This document shows, one piece after another, positions 50,587 through 61,289 of a stretch of 64,000 bases of DNA. The notes beneath the pieces were generated by a model, which saw nothing but the letters and a program-made list of their open reading frames with translations, was not told where the DNA came from and made no database searches. The DNA is from Chungangia koreensis (lineage in GTDB: Bacteria; Bacillota; Bacilli; Bacillales_A; Planococcaceae), in NCBI RefSeq assembly GCF_042651785.1, contig NZ_JBHSEC010000002.1:1-64000 (forward strand). Direction: 5' to 3'. Each line of letters begins with the position of its first letter. Positions within the stretch are counted from its first letter, which is position 1. The translations under genes and the position numbers were made by a program.

Positions 50587-53500
50587 CTAAAACAGTGACA
50601 GCTGATTCGCCTCGGGCATTCCTTCAAGGCAGCCAAGGCTATCCATATACTCGATAATGGTTCTGGATACTCGACCTCTTTGTTGTAAATCCTCTTTGGA
50701 TAAGAAATCCCCTTCGCCCCTCGCCTTCACAATCTGATGAGCGACGTTGTTGCCAAGCCCCGGTATAGCATTGAATGGTGGGATTAAAGAATTCCCTTCG
50801 ATGACAAATTCCGTTGCTTTGGACTTATGCAAATCAACCTTTTGGAAATGGAAACCGCGCTCACACATTTCTAATGCTAACTCTAAAACCGTCAATAAGC
50901 TTTTCTCTTTAGGAGCAGCTTCCAGCCCTTTTGCATTAATTTCTTCAATCTTGGCCCGGATGGATGCGGAACCCTTTGTCATGGCCAATAAATCAAAATC
51001 GGATGCACGGACAGTAAAGTATGCAGCATAATACATGATTGGCATATGCACCTTAAAATAGGCAATCCTCACGGCATTCAGAACGTAAGCTGCAGCATGG
51101 GCTTTCGGGAACATGTATTTGATCTTCTTACAAGAATCGATGTACCACTCAGGTACACTTTTCGCTCTCATTTCAGTCTCGAATTCATCCGTCAGTCCCT
51201 TACCTTTACGGACAGATTCCATAATTTTAAAGGCGAGCGAAGGCTCAAGTCCCTGATAAATGAGATAGACCATGATATCATCACGACATCCAATCACTTC
51301 TGACAGCACGCAAATCTTGTTTTGAATCAATTCTTGTGCATTTCCTAACCAAACATCCGTCCCATGTGAAAGACCGGAAATTTGGACTAACTCAGAAAAC
51401 GTTGATGGCTTAGTTTCTTCAAGCATTTGACGCACAAACCTTGTCCCGAATTCAGGAATACCTAATGTTCCTGTTTTACACATGATCTGTTCTTCCGTCA
51501 CGCCGAGAGATTCAGTTCCACTGAAAATCTTCATGACCTCTTGATCATCAACTGGAATGGACTTTGGCTCAATGCCGGATAAATCCTGAAGCATCCTGAT
51601 GACTGTAGGATCATCGTGACCAAGAATATCAAGCTTCAAAACGTTATCATGAATGGAATGGAAGTCAAAATGAGTCGTTTTCCACTCGGAATCCTGTGCA
51701 TCCGCAGGGAATTGAATCGGTGTGAAATCATGTACATCCATATAATCAGGAATAACAATAATCCCCCCCGGGTGCTGCCCCGTCGTACGTTTCACACCGG
51801 TACATCCTTGAACAAGCCGGTCAATTTCTGCTCCGCGAAGGATCATATTATTATCATTCGAGTATCCCCGTACATAGCCATAAGCTGTCTTTTCTGCTAC
51901 AGTTCCGATAGTCCCTGCACGGTACACGTATTCCTCACCGAATAGAACTTTCGTATAATTGTGTGCACGAGGCTGATATTCCCCACTGAAATTCAAGTCG
52001 ATATCCGGTACTTTATCACCTTTGAATCCTAAGAAAGTTTCAAATGGAATATCCTGTCCATCTTTCTGATATTGCGCTCCACATTTCTCACAACTCTTAT
52101 CCGGCAAGTCAAAACCAGAACCGACGCTACCGTCAGCGATGAATTCGGAATGTTTACATTCGGGACAAACAAAATGTGGAGGGAGAGGATTAACCTCTGT
52201 AATTTCCATCATCGTAGCTACTAATGAGGATCCGACAGATCCACGTGAACCGACAATATATCCGTCATCTAAAGACTTTTTAACAAGCTTATGGGATATC
52301 AAGTAAATAACGGAGAATCCATGTCCTATAATCGACTTTAATTCTTTTTCAAGCCGCTCCACCACAATCTCCGGTAGTTCCTCGCCATAGATGGACTTAG
52401 CCATATCGTACGACATATTGCGTACTTCATCTTCGGCCCCTTCAATCTTAGGTGTATACAATTCATCCTTGATCGGCTTGACATCCCCGATCATTGAAGC
52501 AATCTTGGTTGAATTGTCGACAACGATTTCCTTCGCTGTCCCTTCGCCTAAGAAAGCAAATGCATCCAGCATCTCGTTTGTTGTACGGAAGTGGACCTTC
52601 GGCAATTGATGTCGGTTTAGCGGATTTGCCCCACCTTGGGAATTCACCAAAATTTTTCGATAGATGGCATCATTTTCATCCATGTAATGCACATTTCCTG
52701 TTGCTACAACTGGAAGATCCATCTTTTTGCCAAGTTTTACGAGTTTACGAATAATGTCTTCCAAGTTCCACTCATCTCTGACAAGTTCCATTTCAATCAG
52801 ATGTGAGTAAACTTCCTTCGGGTGTACTTCCAAATAATCATAGAACTTAGCAATGTCTTCGACTTCTTCAGGTGACTTTTGCATTAGCCCTTCAAAAACT
52901 TCCCCTTTGTCGCAACCGGAACCGATAAGTAAACCTTTCCGATGTTTTTGGAGAACCGATTTAGGAATACGCGGAACACGATAGAACGTATTGATATGTG
53001 AATGCGACACTAATTTAAACAGATTTTTTAAACCTTCCTGATCTGCTGCCAAGATTGTGCAGTGTGAAGGACGGGACCGTTTGTATGCATCTCCTTCACC
53101 GATATGACGGTTGAAATCATCATGATAGTGGATCCCTTTTTCCTCTGCTTCTTTCAACAAATGGAGCAGCAAATACCCGGTAGCCTCACAGTCATAGATG
53201 GCCCTATGATGTTGGGTCAGTTCCACATTATATTTCTTAGCCAAGGTATTCAACCGATGATTTTTCATCTCTGGATGAAGGAAACGGGCAAGTTCCAGCG
53301 TATCAATTACCGGATACAAAACGGAAACCTCAATTTTCTTATAAGATTCATAAAGGAAGCCCATATCAAACGAAGCATTATGGGCAACTAAAATACTATC
53401 GCCTGTCCAATCATAGAAATTACGAACTACATCCTCAATTTCTGGTGCATCTTTTACCATATCATCCGTGATTCCTGTCAATTCAATCGTTGTTGCGGAT

Positions 53501-54918
53501 AAAGGATGGTGCGGATTCGCAAAACTTTCGAACTTATCGATGATTTGTCCGTTTTTTATTTTGACGGCTGCAAGTTCAATAATTTTGTCATACACTGCTG
53601 AAAGTCCAGTAGTCTCGACGTCGAACACGACAAAGGTATCATCAGACAATTCCCGGTGCTGATCTTCATAAGCAATTGGTACTCCATCGTTGACTAAATT
53701 CGCTTCCAAACCATAAATAATTTTAACACCATGCTTTTGGCCGGCAGCAAAAGCTTCAGGGAATGATTGAACATTCGCGTGATCGGTAATGGCAATTGCA
53801 GGATGGCCCCATTTAGCAGCCTGCTTTACTAACGCCTCCGCTGTAACCACTGCATCCATACTGCTCATCGTCGTATGTGCATGAAGCTCCACACGCTTGG
53901 ATTCTTCCGGAGCGGTATCATGGCGAAGTCGTGGATTTACCTCAATTATATCTTGGGCCATCATGATTAAGTCCCTGACAAAGGTATCGTTTTGAATAGA
54001 GCCTCTCGCTTTAATCCAAGTCCCTTTTTTCAATTGTTTCATCACTTCTGCGTCTTCTTTATCGCGAGAGAACATTTTCACCAATATCGAATCGGAATAA
54101 TCGGTTACTTTCACCGTTAACAATGAACGTCCACTGCGTAGTTCTTTTACTTCGACGTCGAATACGAAGCCCTCAATCGTAACTCTTCGTTCTTCATCTT
54201 GGATTTGCCTGATTTCCATAATCGGTTCGTCATGTTTAATCGGAATTCCAAGCTGGAAGAGACCATTCGAGTTAGAGGACGATCCATTTTCCTTTTTCAC
54301 TTTTTCCCGCTTCTGAAGGTCCTGTAACGCCTTCTGAGCTAAACGTTCCTCTTCCAATTGCCGCTGCTCTAAAAATGCCTGTTGAGCTTCAGCCAACTCA
54401 CCTAAATCGTCTTTGACCAACTGAAAATCAACAGATATATTCGGAAAACCAAATTTAGCTAATGACTGACTAAGCTTATCCCCATATTTGGATTTCATCG
54501 TTTGGAATTCAACTTCACCTTTACACGTTAAGGAGATTTTTTGGCCATTCCATTCCGGCATTTGGTTAACAAGCCGTTCTTTTACCGGAGGAGAAATCTC
54601 TTCTATTTCTTCAACCGCCAAAAGCCAATAGGAACTAATCGATTCTGCTGTTACTGTTGCTTGATCGCATTCAATTTCAATGTGAATTTGAGCGATTCCA
54701 TCGAAACCCTCTGATACTTTCCTGACAAACGTACGATAAACTTCGTAAGGCAGTAGTTCGTTTAATCGAATACAAAACTTCCAGGCACGATTTTTCTTAT
54801 GTACACTCAGTCTTGTCAGTTCGGCAGATTCGAAATACGGCATATATACATCCTCTGTCATGCCAATTTGCTGAAGGAGCAGTTTAAATCTCATTCCCGC
54901 GCTCATTTCACTCGACAT
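50587..54918 (-). CDS. polC: DNA polymerase III PolC, Gram-positive type
   Basis: Essential replicative polymerase with proofreading, 1443 residues. N-terminal domain, an OB-fold (about 230-320), PHP domain (ELHAHTTMSSMD, near 335) split by the DEDD 3'-5' exonuclease (FVVFDVETTGLS, HNASFDMGF, HHRAIYDCEAT), then the polymerase core with PDIDLNFSGEYQ and the zinc-binding CPECKHSEF/CEKCGAQY near residue 900. GGGAGGGG precedes the ATG by 6 nt. The 133-nt gap to proS has an imperfect A/G-rich stem near 54977-55010 as possible terminator. Confidence 0.98.
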   Translation of the reverse strand: MSSEMSAGMRFKLLLQQIGMTEDVYMPYFESAELTRLSVHKKNRAWKFCIRLNELLPYEVYRTFVRKVSEGFDGIAQIHIEIECDQATVTAESISSYWLLAVEEIEEISPPVKERLVNQMPEWNGQKISLTCKGEVEFQTMKSKYGDKLSQSLAKFGFPNISVDFQLVKDDLGELAEAQQAFLEQRQLEEERLAQKALQDLQKREKVKKENGSSSNSNGLFQLGIPIKHDEPIMEIRQIQDEERRVTIEGFVFDVEVKELRSGRSLLTVKVTDYSDSILVKMFSRDKEDAEVMKQLKKGTWIKARGSIQNDTFVRDLIMMAQDIIEVNPRLRHDTAPEESKRVELHAHTTMSSMDAVVTAEALVKQAAKWGHPAIAITDHANVQSFPEAFAAGQKHGVKIIYGLEANLVNDGVPIAYEDQHRELSDDTFVVFDVETTGLSAVYDKIIELAAVKIKNGQIIDKFESFANPHHPLSATTIELTGITDDMVKDAPEIEDVVRNFYDWTGDSILVAHNASFDMGFLYESYKKIEVSVLYPVIDTLELARFLHPEMKNHRLNTLAKKYNVELTQHHRAIYDCEATGYLLLHLLKEAEEKGIHYHDDFNRHIGEGDAYKRSRPSHCTILAADQEGLKNLFKLVSHSHINTFYRVPRIPKSVLQKHRKGLLIGSGCDKGEVFEGLMQKSPEEVEDIAKFYDYLEVHPKEVYSHLIEMELVRDEWNLEDIIRKLVKLGKKMDLPVVATGNVHYMDENDAIYRKILVNSQGGANPLNRHQLPKVHFRTTNEMLDAFAFLGEGTAKEIVVDNSTKIASMIGDVKPIKDELYTPKIEGAEDEVRNMSYDMAKSIYGEELPEIVVERLEKELKSIIGHGFSVIYLISHKLVKKSLDDGYIVGSRGSVGSSLVATMMEITEVNPLPPHFVCPECKHSEFIADGSVGSGFDLPDKSCEKCGAQYQKDGQDIPFETFLGFKGDKVPDIDLNFSGEYQPRAHNYTKVLFGEEYVYRAGTIGTVAEKTAYGYVRGYSNDNNMILRGAEIDRLVQGCTGVKRTTGQHPGGIIVIPDYMDVHDFTPIQFPADAQDSEWKTTHFDFHSIHDNVLKLDILGHDDPTVIRMLQDLSGIEPKSIPVDDQEVMKIFSGTESLGVTEEQIMCKTGTLGIPEFGTRFVRQMLEETKPSTFSELVQISGLSHGTDVWLGNAQELIQNKICVLSEVIGCRDDIMVYLIYQGLEPSLAFKIMESVRKGKGLTDEFETEMRAKSVPEWYIDSCKKIKYMFPKAHAAAYVLNAVRIAYFKVHMPIMYYAAYFTVRASDFDLLAMTKGSASIRAKIEEINAKGLEAAPKEKSLLTVLELALEMCERGFHFQKVDLHKSKATEFVIEGNSLIPPFNAIPGLGNNVAHQIVKARGEGDFLSKEDLQQRGRVSRTIIEYMDSLGCLEGMPEANQLSLF

Positions 54919-55051
54919 TTCGATCCCCTCCCTTTTTATATATAAATATGCAAAAAATCATCTAAAGTCATTAAAAAGAAAGGAAAGAACCATTTGACGG
55001 CCTTCCCTTTCTATTCATTCATCACTCATCTTCTATTCTACTACATTTTTA

Positions 55052-56752
55052 TCAATTAAAGAACGCCTGCATTTTTTCCAAAAGTTCTTCCTTTTGGACT
55101 TCCACAGTTTCGCCCGCTTGTCTATATTTCAATTCAATGATGCCTTCGGATGCCCGTTTCCCTATTGTTACACGTATAGGAAGACCGATTAAATCTGCAT
55201 CTGCAAACTTAACGCCTGCACGTTCAGCCCGATCATCAAACAATACTTCATAGCGGTAGGACTTCAACAATTTATAAAGTTCTTCTGCCATTTGAGCCTG
55301 AGTCTCATCTTTCATATTAACCGGGATTAAATGGATGTCATATGGACTTAACTGATTTGGCCACATAAAACCATAATCGTCGTTATACTGTTCTGCAACA
55401 GCTGCCATTACCCTTGAAACTCCAATTCCATAGCACCCCATGATATATGGTTGAGATTTGCCATTTTCGTCAAGGAATGTTCCATCCATCGGTATGCTAT
55501 AAGTTGTACCAAGTTTGAAAATATGGCCAACCTCAATTCCTTTAGCAAACTTCACTGTTCCCATGCCGTCTGGTGACGGATCACCTTCCACGATAAACCG
55601 AAGATCCGCATACTCATCAACCGAGAAATCACGTCCTGGGTTCGCACCTGTATAGTGCCAGCCTTTTTCATTTGCGCCGCATACGCCGTTCACAATATAT
55701 TTAACAGCATGGTCAGCGAGGACTTTCACACCTATCGGTAGTTTAATTGGACCTAAGGAACCGATTTCACATTGAAGGAGCTCCTTAACTTCCAAAGGGT
55801 CTGCCATTTCTACCGTTTGTGCATCCAACACTTTCTTCAGCTTAATATCATTAATCTCATGGTCTCCTCTGGAAAGGACTACGATCAGCTCATCATCTGC
55901 TTTGAACACTAATGTCTTAATACATTTTTCAGGAACGGTTTCTAAAAACTCCGCTACTTCCTGAATTGTTTTCTGCTCGGGCGTTTCAACCTTTTTAAGC
56001 GTTTCCTGTTTCTCTTCTGAGTCAACATATTGAATGTTCACTTCAGCCATTTCAATGTTCGCAGCATAGTTGGAAGAATCACTGTAGGCGATCGTGTCTT
56101 CCCCTATTTCGGATAGGACCATAAATTCATGTGTATCTTTTCCGCCAATCGAACCTGAATCCGCAATGACAGAGCGGAAATTCAATCCGAGACGTGTGAA
56201 AATATTTGTATAAGCTTGTTTCATATCTTCATAAGTTGCATCCAGACTCTCTTTCGATGCGTGGAATGAATAAGCATCTTTCATGATGAACTCTCTGCCT
56301 CTCAGCAATCCAAAACGCGGGCGTTTCTCATCCCGGAATTTCGTTTGGATTTGGAAAAGAGTCAATGGCAGTTTTTTATAGGATTTTATTTCATCCCGCA
56401 AAAGTGAGGTTATGACCTCTTCATGCGTAGCTCCTAATGCAAAATCACGCTCGTGTCTATCTTTCACACGGAAAAGCTCTGGTCCATAATTATACCAACG
56501 GCCAGTTTCTTGCCACAATTCAGCTTGCTGAAGAGCTGGCATAAAAACTTCGACACCATTAATTACTTCCATCTCTTCACGGATAATGCTCTCTACTTTT
56601 TGGAGAACTTTTTTACCCAATGGGAGAAAGGAATAGACTCCGCTCGTATTTTGGCGGATGAAGCCTGCACGAAGTAAAAGCTGATGTGATTTGACATCAG
56701 CATCAGCTGGAACTTCGCGCAGAGTTGGAATAAACGTCAAACTCTGTTTCAA
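55052..56752 (-). CDS. proS: Prolyl-tRNA synthetase
   Basis: Class II synthetase of bacterial type, 566 residues. Motif 2 (FRDEKRPRFGLLRGREFIMKDAYSFH), motif 3 (GCYGIGVSRVMAA), a YbaK-type editing insertion (about residues 225-385, with KTLVFKADDELIVVL and GVCGANEKGWHY) and a C-terminal anticodon domain. The start is TTG at 56752, 6 nt after GAGGTG, matching the B. subtilis N-terminus (M-x-QSLT-x-IPTLREVPADA). Confidence 0.97.
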   Translation of the reverse strand: MKQSLTFIPTLREVPADADVKSHQLLLRAGFIRQNTSGVYSFLPLGKKVLQKVESIIREEMEVINGVEVFMPALQQAELWQETGRWYNYGPELFRVKDRHERDFALGATHEEVITSLLRDEIKSYKKLPLTLFQIQTKFRDEKRPRFGLLRGREFIMKDAYSFHASKESLDATYEDMKQAYTNIFTRLGLNFRSVIADSGSIGGKDTHEFMVLSEIGEDTIAYSDSSNYAANIEMAEVNIQYVDSEEKQETLKKVETPEQKTIQEVAEFLETVPEKCIKTLVFKADDELIVVLSRGDHEINDIKLKKVLDAQTVEMADPLEVKELLQCEIGSLGPIKLPIGVKVLADHAVKYIVNGVCGANEKGWHYTGANPGRDFSVDEYADLRFIVEGDPSPDGMGTVKFAKGIEVGHIFKLGTTYSIPMDGTFLDENGKSQPYIMGCYGIGVSRVMAAVAEQYNDDYGFMWPNQLSPYDIHLIPVNMKDETQAQMAEELYKLLKSYRYEVLFDDRAERAGVKFADADLIGLPIRVTIGKRASEGIIELKYRQAGETVEVQKEELLEKMQAFFN

Positions 56753-56771
56753 TAGTAGCACCTCATTATAG

Positions 56772-58031
56772 TTAGAAGAAAAATCGTTGTATGTCGTTCC
56801 AGGTTACGATAATCATTAATACCATGAGAAGCATGATCCCTACAAAGTGGACCATCCCTTCTTTTTGGCGATCTACAGGCTTGCCGCGAACTGCTTCGAA
56901 ACCAAAGAACAGTAATCTACCGCCGTCAAGTGCCGGTAGTGGAAGCAAGTTCATGATCCCTAAGTTAATACTTAGGACAGCTGCCCAATTCATCAAGCTT
57001 GCTACGCCCCACTTGGCAACCTCTTCAGTTGCTTTATAAATTCCCACAGGTCCGGAAAGGGCATCAATTGTGAATTGTCCCGTCACAAGCATTCCAAGCA
57101 AGCGTAATATTTCCTTAATCCAAGTGATCGTTTGCTCTGCTCCATATGGAATTGCCTTCCACGGATTTTCCTCGACGGGACTTTCATAGGTCACTCCGAT
57201 TTGACCGAATGTCACCTTTTTCTGCGTCACTTCTTTCGGAGTGATATCCATCGTGAATGTATCTCCGTTTCGCAGGACCTCAAAGGTAAGCTTCTTGCCC
57301 GGGTTTTCCTGGATGATTGCAGAAAGCTCCTGCCATGACTCAATCGGCTCTCCGTCAATCGCTGTGACTAAGTCCCCATTTTCCATACCAGCAGCCATTG
57401 CAGGGCTATTATCTGTTACCTCTTTAATAACAGGTTCAAATGTTGGAACACCTTGCCAAAAACCTAAGATAACAAACAAAAAGAAGGCAAGTATGAAGTT
57501 GAATAATGGTCCTGCAAATATAGTCATAGCTCGTTTGCCGACTGACTTTGAACCAAATTGCCGATCATATGGAGCGATTAGTGTTTCTTTTCCATTCTCG
57601 ACAATGGCTGCGTTACGGCTTACCCGATATCTGACAGGGCGATCATCCTCATCGTATCCTTCAATATAAAGCCCTTTTTCCAAATCAGCTTTCTCAACCT
57701 CAAGAAAAAGCATATCAGGAAGCTGCTTATTTTGATTCAAGTAAATCTTTTCGACTTTTTCATCTTTGTTCAACAATACAGCAAGTCGGAAACCCGGCTG
57801 CAATTCAACCGAATCTAAATCCTCTCCCGCCATCCGGACATAACCGCCAAGAGGCAGCAAACGGATTGTATAGAGTGTCTCGCCTTTTGTAAGGCCTAAA
57901 ATTTTCGGTCCGAAACCGATAGCGAATTCCCTGACCATGATTCCTGCTCTTTTAGCAAAGATGAAGTGGCCTAATTCGTGGAAAAATACTAATGAACCGA
58001 AGACGATGATAAACGCAATGGCTGTTTCCAT
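56772..58031 (-). CDS. rseP: Site-2 intramembrane metalloprotease RseP/RasP
   Basis: Zinc protease that cleaves anti-sigma factors and signal-peptide remnants within the membrane. 419 residues: HELGH at 18-22 in the first membrane helix, a PDZ domain (about 185-270, NSPAMAAGMENGDLVTAIDG), and the late membrane motif NLLPLPALDGGRL. In B. subtilis it takes part in SigW activation through RsiW. It lies between dxr and proS, the standard order. Confidence 0.97.
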   Translation of the reverse strand: METAIAFIIVFGSLVFFHELGHFIFAKRAGIMVREFAIGFGPKILGLTKGETLYTIRLLPLGGYVRMAGEDLDSVELQPGFRLAVLLNKDEKVEKIYLNQNKQLPDMLFLEVEKADLEKGLYIEGYDEDDRPVRYRVSRNAAIVENGKETLIAPYDRQFGSKSVGKRAMTIFAGPLFNFILAFFLFVILGFWQGVPTFEPVIKEVTDNSPAMAAGMENGDLVTAIDGEPIESWQELSAIIQENPGKKLTFEVLRNGDTFTMDITPKEVTQKKVTFGQIGVTYESPVEENPWKAIPYGAEQTITWIKEILRLLGMLVTGQFTIDALSGPVGIYKATEEVAKWGVASLMNWAAVLSINLGIMNLLPLPALDGGRLLFFGFEAVRGKPVDRQKEGMVHFVGIMLLMVLMIIVTWNDIQRFFF

Positions 58032-58071
58032 TTAAACCCACCTTTAGTCCTCTCGAAAGAGTTATATCTAA

Positions 58072-59220
58072 TCATTTTACCATTTCCCGTACATTTTCTC
58101 GAACTTCGGCATCGACTCTTAGAACAGTATCTAAATCCGGAAGCGAGATATTATCATGTTGGTCTAAAGCCTGTTCAATCAATTCGTCTATTTGCAGGAA
58201 GGTGATCTGACCATTTAAGAATAGCCCAACTGCAGCCTCATTCGCTGCATTGAGGACTGTTGGCATCGTTCCTCCTGCACGTCCTGCATCGTATGCAAGT
58301 TTAAGTGCACGGAACCGATTGAAATCCATTTGTTCAAAATGCAGAGTACCGATTTCAGCAAGGTTCAAACGTTTAGCGTGTGGTCTTGGCAGCCGTTCTG
58401 GATATGTTAATGCATACTGTATTGGTACCCTCATATCCGGAGTTCCTAATTGAGCAATAACACTAGTATCCTGGAATTCAACCATCGAATGAATCATACT
58501 TTCACGATGTAACAATACATCAATTTGATCATATGGCATATCGAATAAGTAATGGGCTTCAATGACTTCTAAACCTTTATTCATCATGGTTGCTGAATCA
58601 ATTGTTATTTTGGCCCCCATCGACCAATTCGGATGATTCAATGCCTCTTCGACCGTTACACCTTCTAACTCTTCCCTCGTCTTATCACGGAAACTTCCGC
58701 CAGAAGCGGTTAAAATCAGTTTTTCAATGTCTTTTGTGTTTTCACCATTCAGTGATTGGAAGATTGCGGAATGCTCACTATCTACAGGAAGAATAGCCAC
58801 TCCTTTGTTCCTCGCTTCTTTCATGACAAGGTGTCCGGCTGTGACCAATGTTTCCTTGTTGGCAATGGCTATTTGTTTACCTGCTTTAATCGCTTCCATT
58901 GTCGGACCAAGTCCCACGCTTCCTAACACTGAATTCAGAAGCACTTCAGAATCTGAATGAGCAGCAATCTCTACAAGGCCATCTTGACCGTAGTAAAAAC
59001 GGACAGCCGGAAACTCAGCCTGTAGACTATGTGCATCATCCTTGTCCAAAACCGAAACAGCTTCTGGTTTGAACTGTTGAATGAGCTCTCGAGTCTTTTC
59101 CATATTCCGACCTGTTGAAAATGCCGTTAATCTAAAATGTTCGGGATTCTCTTTTAATATATCGACAGTTTGTAATCCGATAGAACCTGTCGCCCCTAAT
59201 AAGCTAATTTTTTTTACCAT
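58072..59220 (-). CDS. dxr: 1-deoxy-D-xylulose 5-phosphate reductoisomerase
   Basis: Second step of the MEP isoprenoid pathway, which feeds UppS. 382 residues with the NADPH loop GATGSIG (9-15), GSVGLGPTMEAIKAGK, the metal-binding PVDSEHSAIFQ and SGGSFRDKTREEL. AAAGGA is 8 nt before the ATG at 59220; the frame to 59325 overlaps cdsA without support. Confidence 0.98.
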   Translation of the reverse strand: MVKKISLLGATGSIGLQTVDILKENPEHFRLTAFSTGRNMEKTRELIQQFKPEAVSVLDKDDAHSLQAEFPAVRFYYGQDGLVEIAAHSDSEVLLNSVLGSVGLGPTMEAIKAGKQIAIANKETLVTAGHLVMKEARNKGVAILPVDSEHSAIFQSLNGENTKDIEKLILTASGGSFRDKTREELEGVTVEEALNHPNWSMGAKITIDSATMMNKGLEVIEAHYLFDMPYDQIDVLLHRESMIHSMVEFQDTSVIAQLGTPDMRVPIQYALTYPERLPRPHAKRLNLAEIGTLHFEQMDFNRFRALKLAYDAGRAGGTMPTVLNAANEAAVGLFLNGQITFLQIDELIEQALDQHDNISLPDLDTVLRVDAEVRENVREMVK

Positions 59221-59236
59221 GATGTAGGTCCTTTCG

Positions 59237-60028
59237 TTATATGAAGTGCAAGAAATGTAATAATGGCAGCACAAACAGCAAACTATCAAATCGATCAAGT
59301 ATACCGCCATGCCCCGGAAGTACATTCCCCGAGTCCTTTACACTGTAATGCCTCTTTAGAGCCGATTCGACAAGATCACCAAGTTGGCCGAAAATGGAAG
59401 CTAAAATCGTCACAATGATTAAATAAGGAATGGAATCACTTACCGGCATAATCATTTGGAAAATCAAAGCTACAATGATAGCGGAAATGATTCCTCCAAC
59501 AAAGCCTTCTATTGTCTTATTCGGTGAGATATCAGGCCATAGTTTGTGTTTACCGAGTTTTCGTCCTGTGAAGTAAGCGCCGGAGTCTGTCGTCCAAATA
59601 ATCAATAATGCATATATGACATATTCGATTCCCACTGCACGAGTCTCAATAAAGTAATAAAAGCCGATGCCAACATAGAGTGCGCCTAAAATCGAAAAAG
59701 CGGCATCGTCAAATGAGTATCTATTTTTGACGACTACAGTATATGTAAGTAATAAAAGAACCGCAATAAGTGCAAGGTCTATCTTTGTATAATCTACTGT
59801 TTCGTTAATATATCTTTCCCATGCCTCAGGCATTAAAAAGCTAAAAAGTGCAAATAGTGAAATGAGGCCAGGCAGAGAAAAGAGCTTTAAGCCTTTCATT
59901 CGGAGTATTTCAAATAACCCGACCGCGGCCAATCCATAAATCAAGATCGTAAAAGGCAAACCTCCCCAAATGACGACCGGAATGAATAATGCGGCAGCAA
60001 CCACCGCAGTGATAATCCGTTGCTTCAA
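59237..60028 (-). CDS. cdsA: Phosphatidate cytidylyltransferase (CdsA)
   Basis: Integral membrane enzyme making CDP-diacylglycerol, the substrate of PgsA. 263 residues, about seven to eight hydrophobic segments, and the C-terminal signature SALKRHYSVKDSGNVLPGHGGILDRFDS. The start is TTG, overlapping the uppS stop codon (TTGA), so the two are coupled. Confidence 0.96.
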   Translation of the reverse strand: MKQRIITAVVAAALFIPVVIWGGLPFTILIYGLAAVGLFEILRMKGLKLFSLPGLISLFALFSFLMPEAWERYINETVDYTKIDLALIAVLLLLTYTVVVKNRYSFDDAAFSILGALYVGIGFYYFIETRAVGIEYVIYALLIIWTTDSGAYFTGRKLGKHKLWPDISPNKTIEGFVGGIISAIIVALIFQMIMPVSDSIPYLIIVTILASIFGQLGDLVESALKRHYSVKDSGNVLPGHGGILDRFDSLLFVLPLLHFLHFI

Positions 60029-60816
60029 TTAGTTTCTTCTCCTTTCAGGCCGCCATATCGCCTGCTTCGCAATTGATAATCCTCCACTGCTTTCAGGAGG
60101 GATTGATCATCGAAATCCGGCCATAACGTATCAGTAAACCAAAATTCGGTGTAGGCGGACTGCCATAGCATAAAGTTACTTAACCTTACTTCTCCGCTCG
60201 TTCGGATGAGCAAATCAGGTTCCGGTAGATTACGGGTCATTAATTGTGATGATATGAGCTCTTCATTTATATCATGTACATTAATTTTTCCTTCAGTAGC
60301 CATTTGTGCAATTTGTTGAACAGCTTTTACAATTTCCACCCGACTTCCGTAATTCATCGCAAAGTTCAATATGAGTCCTGTATTATCTTTAGTGGATTCC
60401 ATTGCTTTTGTAATTGCTTGTCGTGTGTGGCGTGGTAGAGAATCTATATCCCCAATCATTTTAACTTGGACATTTTGTTCAATCAATTCTGGTAGGTACA
60501 CACCTAAAAATTCATTTGGCAGCTGCATTAAAAATTCGACTTCTATCTTTGGTCTTTTCCAATTTTCAGTCGAGAATGCATACAACGTCAATACCTTGAC
60601 GCCGAGTTCATTGGCAAACCTTGTAATCTTTCGGACAGTCTTCATTCCTTCGTGATGGCCAGCAATGCGCGGCAAGGACCGTTTTTTTGCCCATCTTCCG
60701 TTTCCATCCATTATGATTGCGACATGCGCTGGAATCTGCTCCTTTTTGACGAGCTCTATGCGCTCCGTCAAAGGAGATTGTCCTTCGGTTTTTTTCCGAA
60801 TGATCTTTTCTAACAT
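60025..60816 (-). CDS. uppS: Undecaprenyl diphosphate synthase (UppS)
   Basis: cis-Prenyltransferase producing the lipid carrier for cell-wall synthesis. 263 residues. IIMDGNGRWA holds the catalytic aspartate (D37), followed by LPRIAGHHEGMKTVR, LYAFSTENWKRP and the C-terminal PDLLIRTSGEVRLSNFMLWQSAYTEF. GGAGG is 8 nt before the ATG at 60816; the frame to 60885 lacks an SD. Confidence 0.97.
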   Translation of the reverse strand: MLEKIIRKKTEGQSPLTERIELVKKEQIPAHVAIIMDGNGRWAKKRSLPRIAGHHEGMKTVRKITRFANELGVKVLTLYAFSTENWKRPKIEVEFLMQLPNEFLGVYLPELIEQNVQVKMIGDIDSLPRHTRQAITKAMESTKDNTGLILNFAMNYGSRVEIVKAVQQIAQMATEGKINVHDINEELISSQLMTRNLPEPDLLIRTSGEVRLSNFMLWQSAYTEFWFTDTLWPDFDDQSLLKAVEDYQLRSRRYGGLKGEETN

Positions 60817-60968
60817 TCTAACTTCCTCCACTCGACTTCTATTCGGAACGTATACTTCACTATCATACCAAAAATTGAAAGTCATTTCCTTATAAACTCG
60901 TTGCCTTAAGGACCAAATTCAAATGGTAACTTATACACAAACGATAGATCAAGTTCTAAAGTATATCA

Positions 60969-61140
60969 GCAGTTCCCGCCACTTCGCTTTCCGTGGCTTG
61001 GGCAAACAGGACGTTGGTCACAAAGGTGTTGCCGCAGGACGCGGCGCATTTAGCCTTTGTTCTGCTACTGACGTCACTGACGTTCCTGCGGGGTCTTCAG
61101 CTCAAGCTATTCCCACAGGAGTCTTCGTGGCGGAAACTGC
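60969..61140 (+). repeat. Large palindromic repeat carrying a nested module
   Basis: Bounded by GCAGTTCCCGCCAC (60969-60982) and GTGGCGGAAACTGC (61127-61140), one mismatch. Same type as 38481-38596 but longer, because a 56-nt module (61003-61058) sits after CGCTTTCCGTGGCTTGG. The right part, GCGGGGTCTTCAGCTC to CACAGGAGTCTTC, is nearly identical to the copy at 38481-38596. Confidence 0.8.
61003..61058 (+). repeat. 56-nt structured module, version C
   Basis: Hairpin 1 61003-61017 (CAAACAGGACGTTGG), linker TCAC, arm AAAGGT, GTT, hairpin 2 61031-61045 (GCCGCAGGACGCGGC), linker GCATTTA, arm GCCTTT. Spacing is identical to the copies at 10719-10900, though most stem bases differ. Confidence 0.8.
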
Positions 61141-61289
61141 TTAGTTTCCATTCTTGAATTAGAAAGTAGTCTTATACTCGCTCAATATTTATTAAATTCT
61201 TATAAATACAGAATTTATAAAGGCAGTTAGTATTAACTCTAATATTAGTTCTGTACAGGAAGCGGAAGGCGGCGACTCCTTAGAGGAAG

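Noticed and set aside
56753..56771. T-box leader before proS
   Set aside because: Only 19 nt separate rseP and proS, too short for a T-box.
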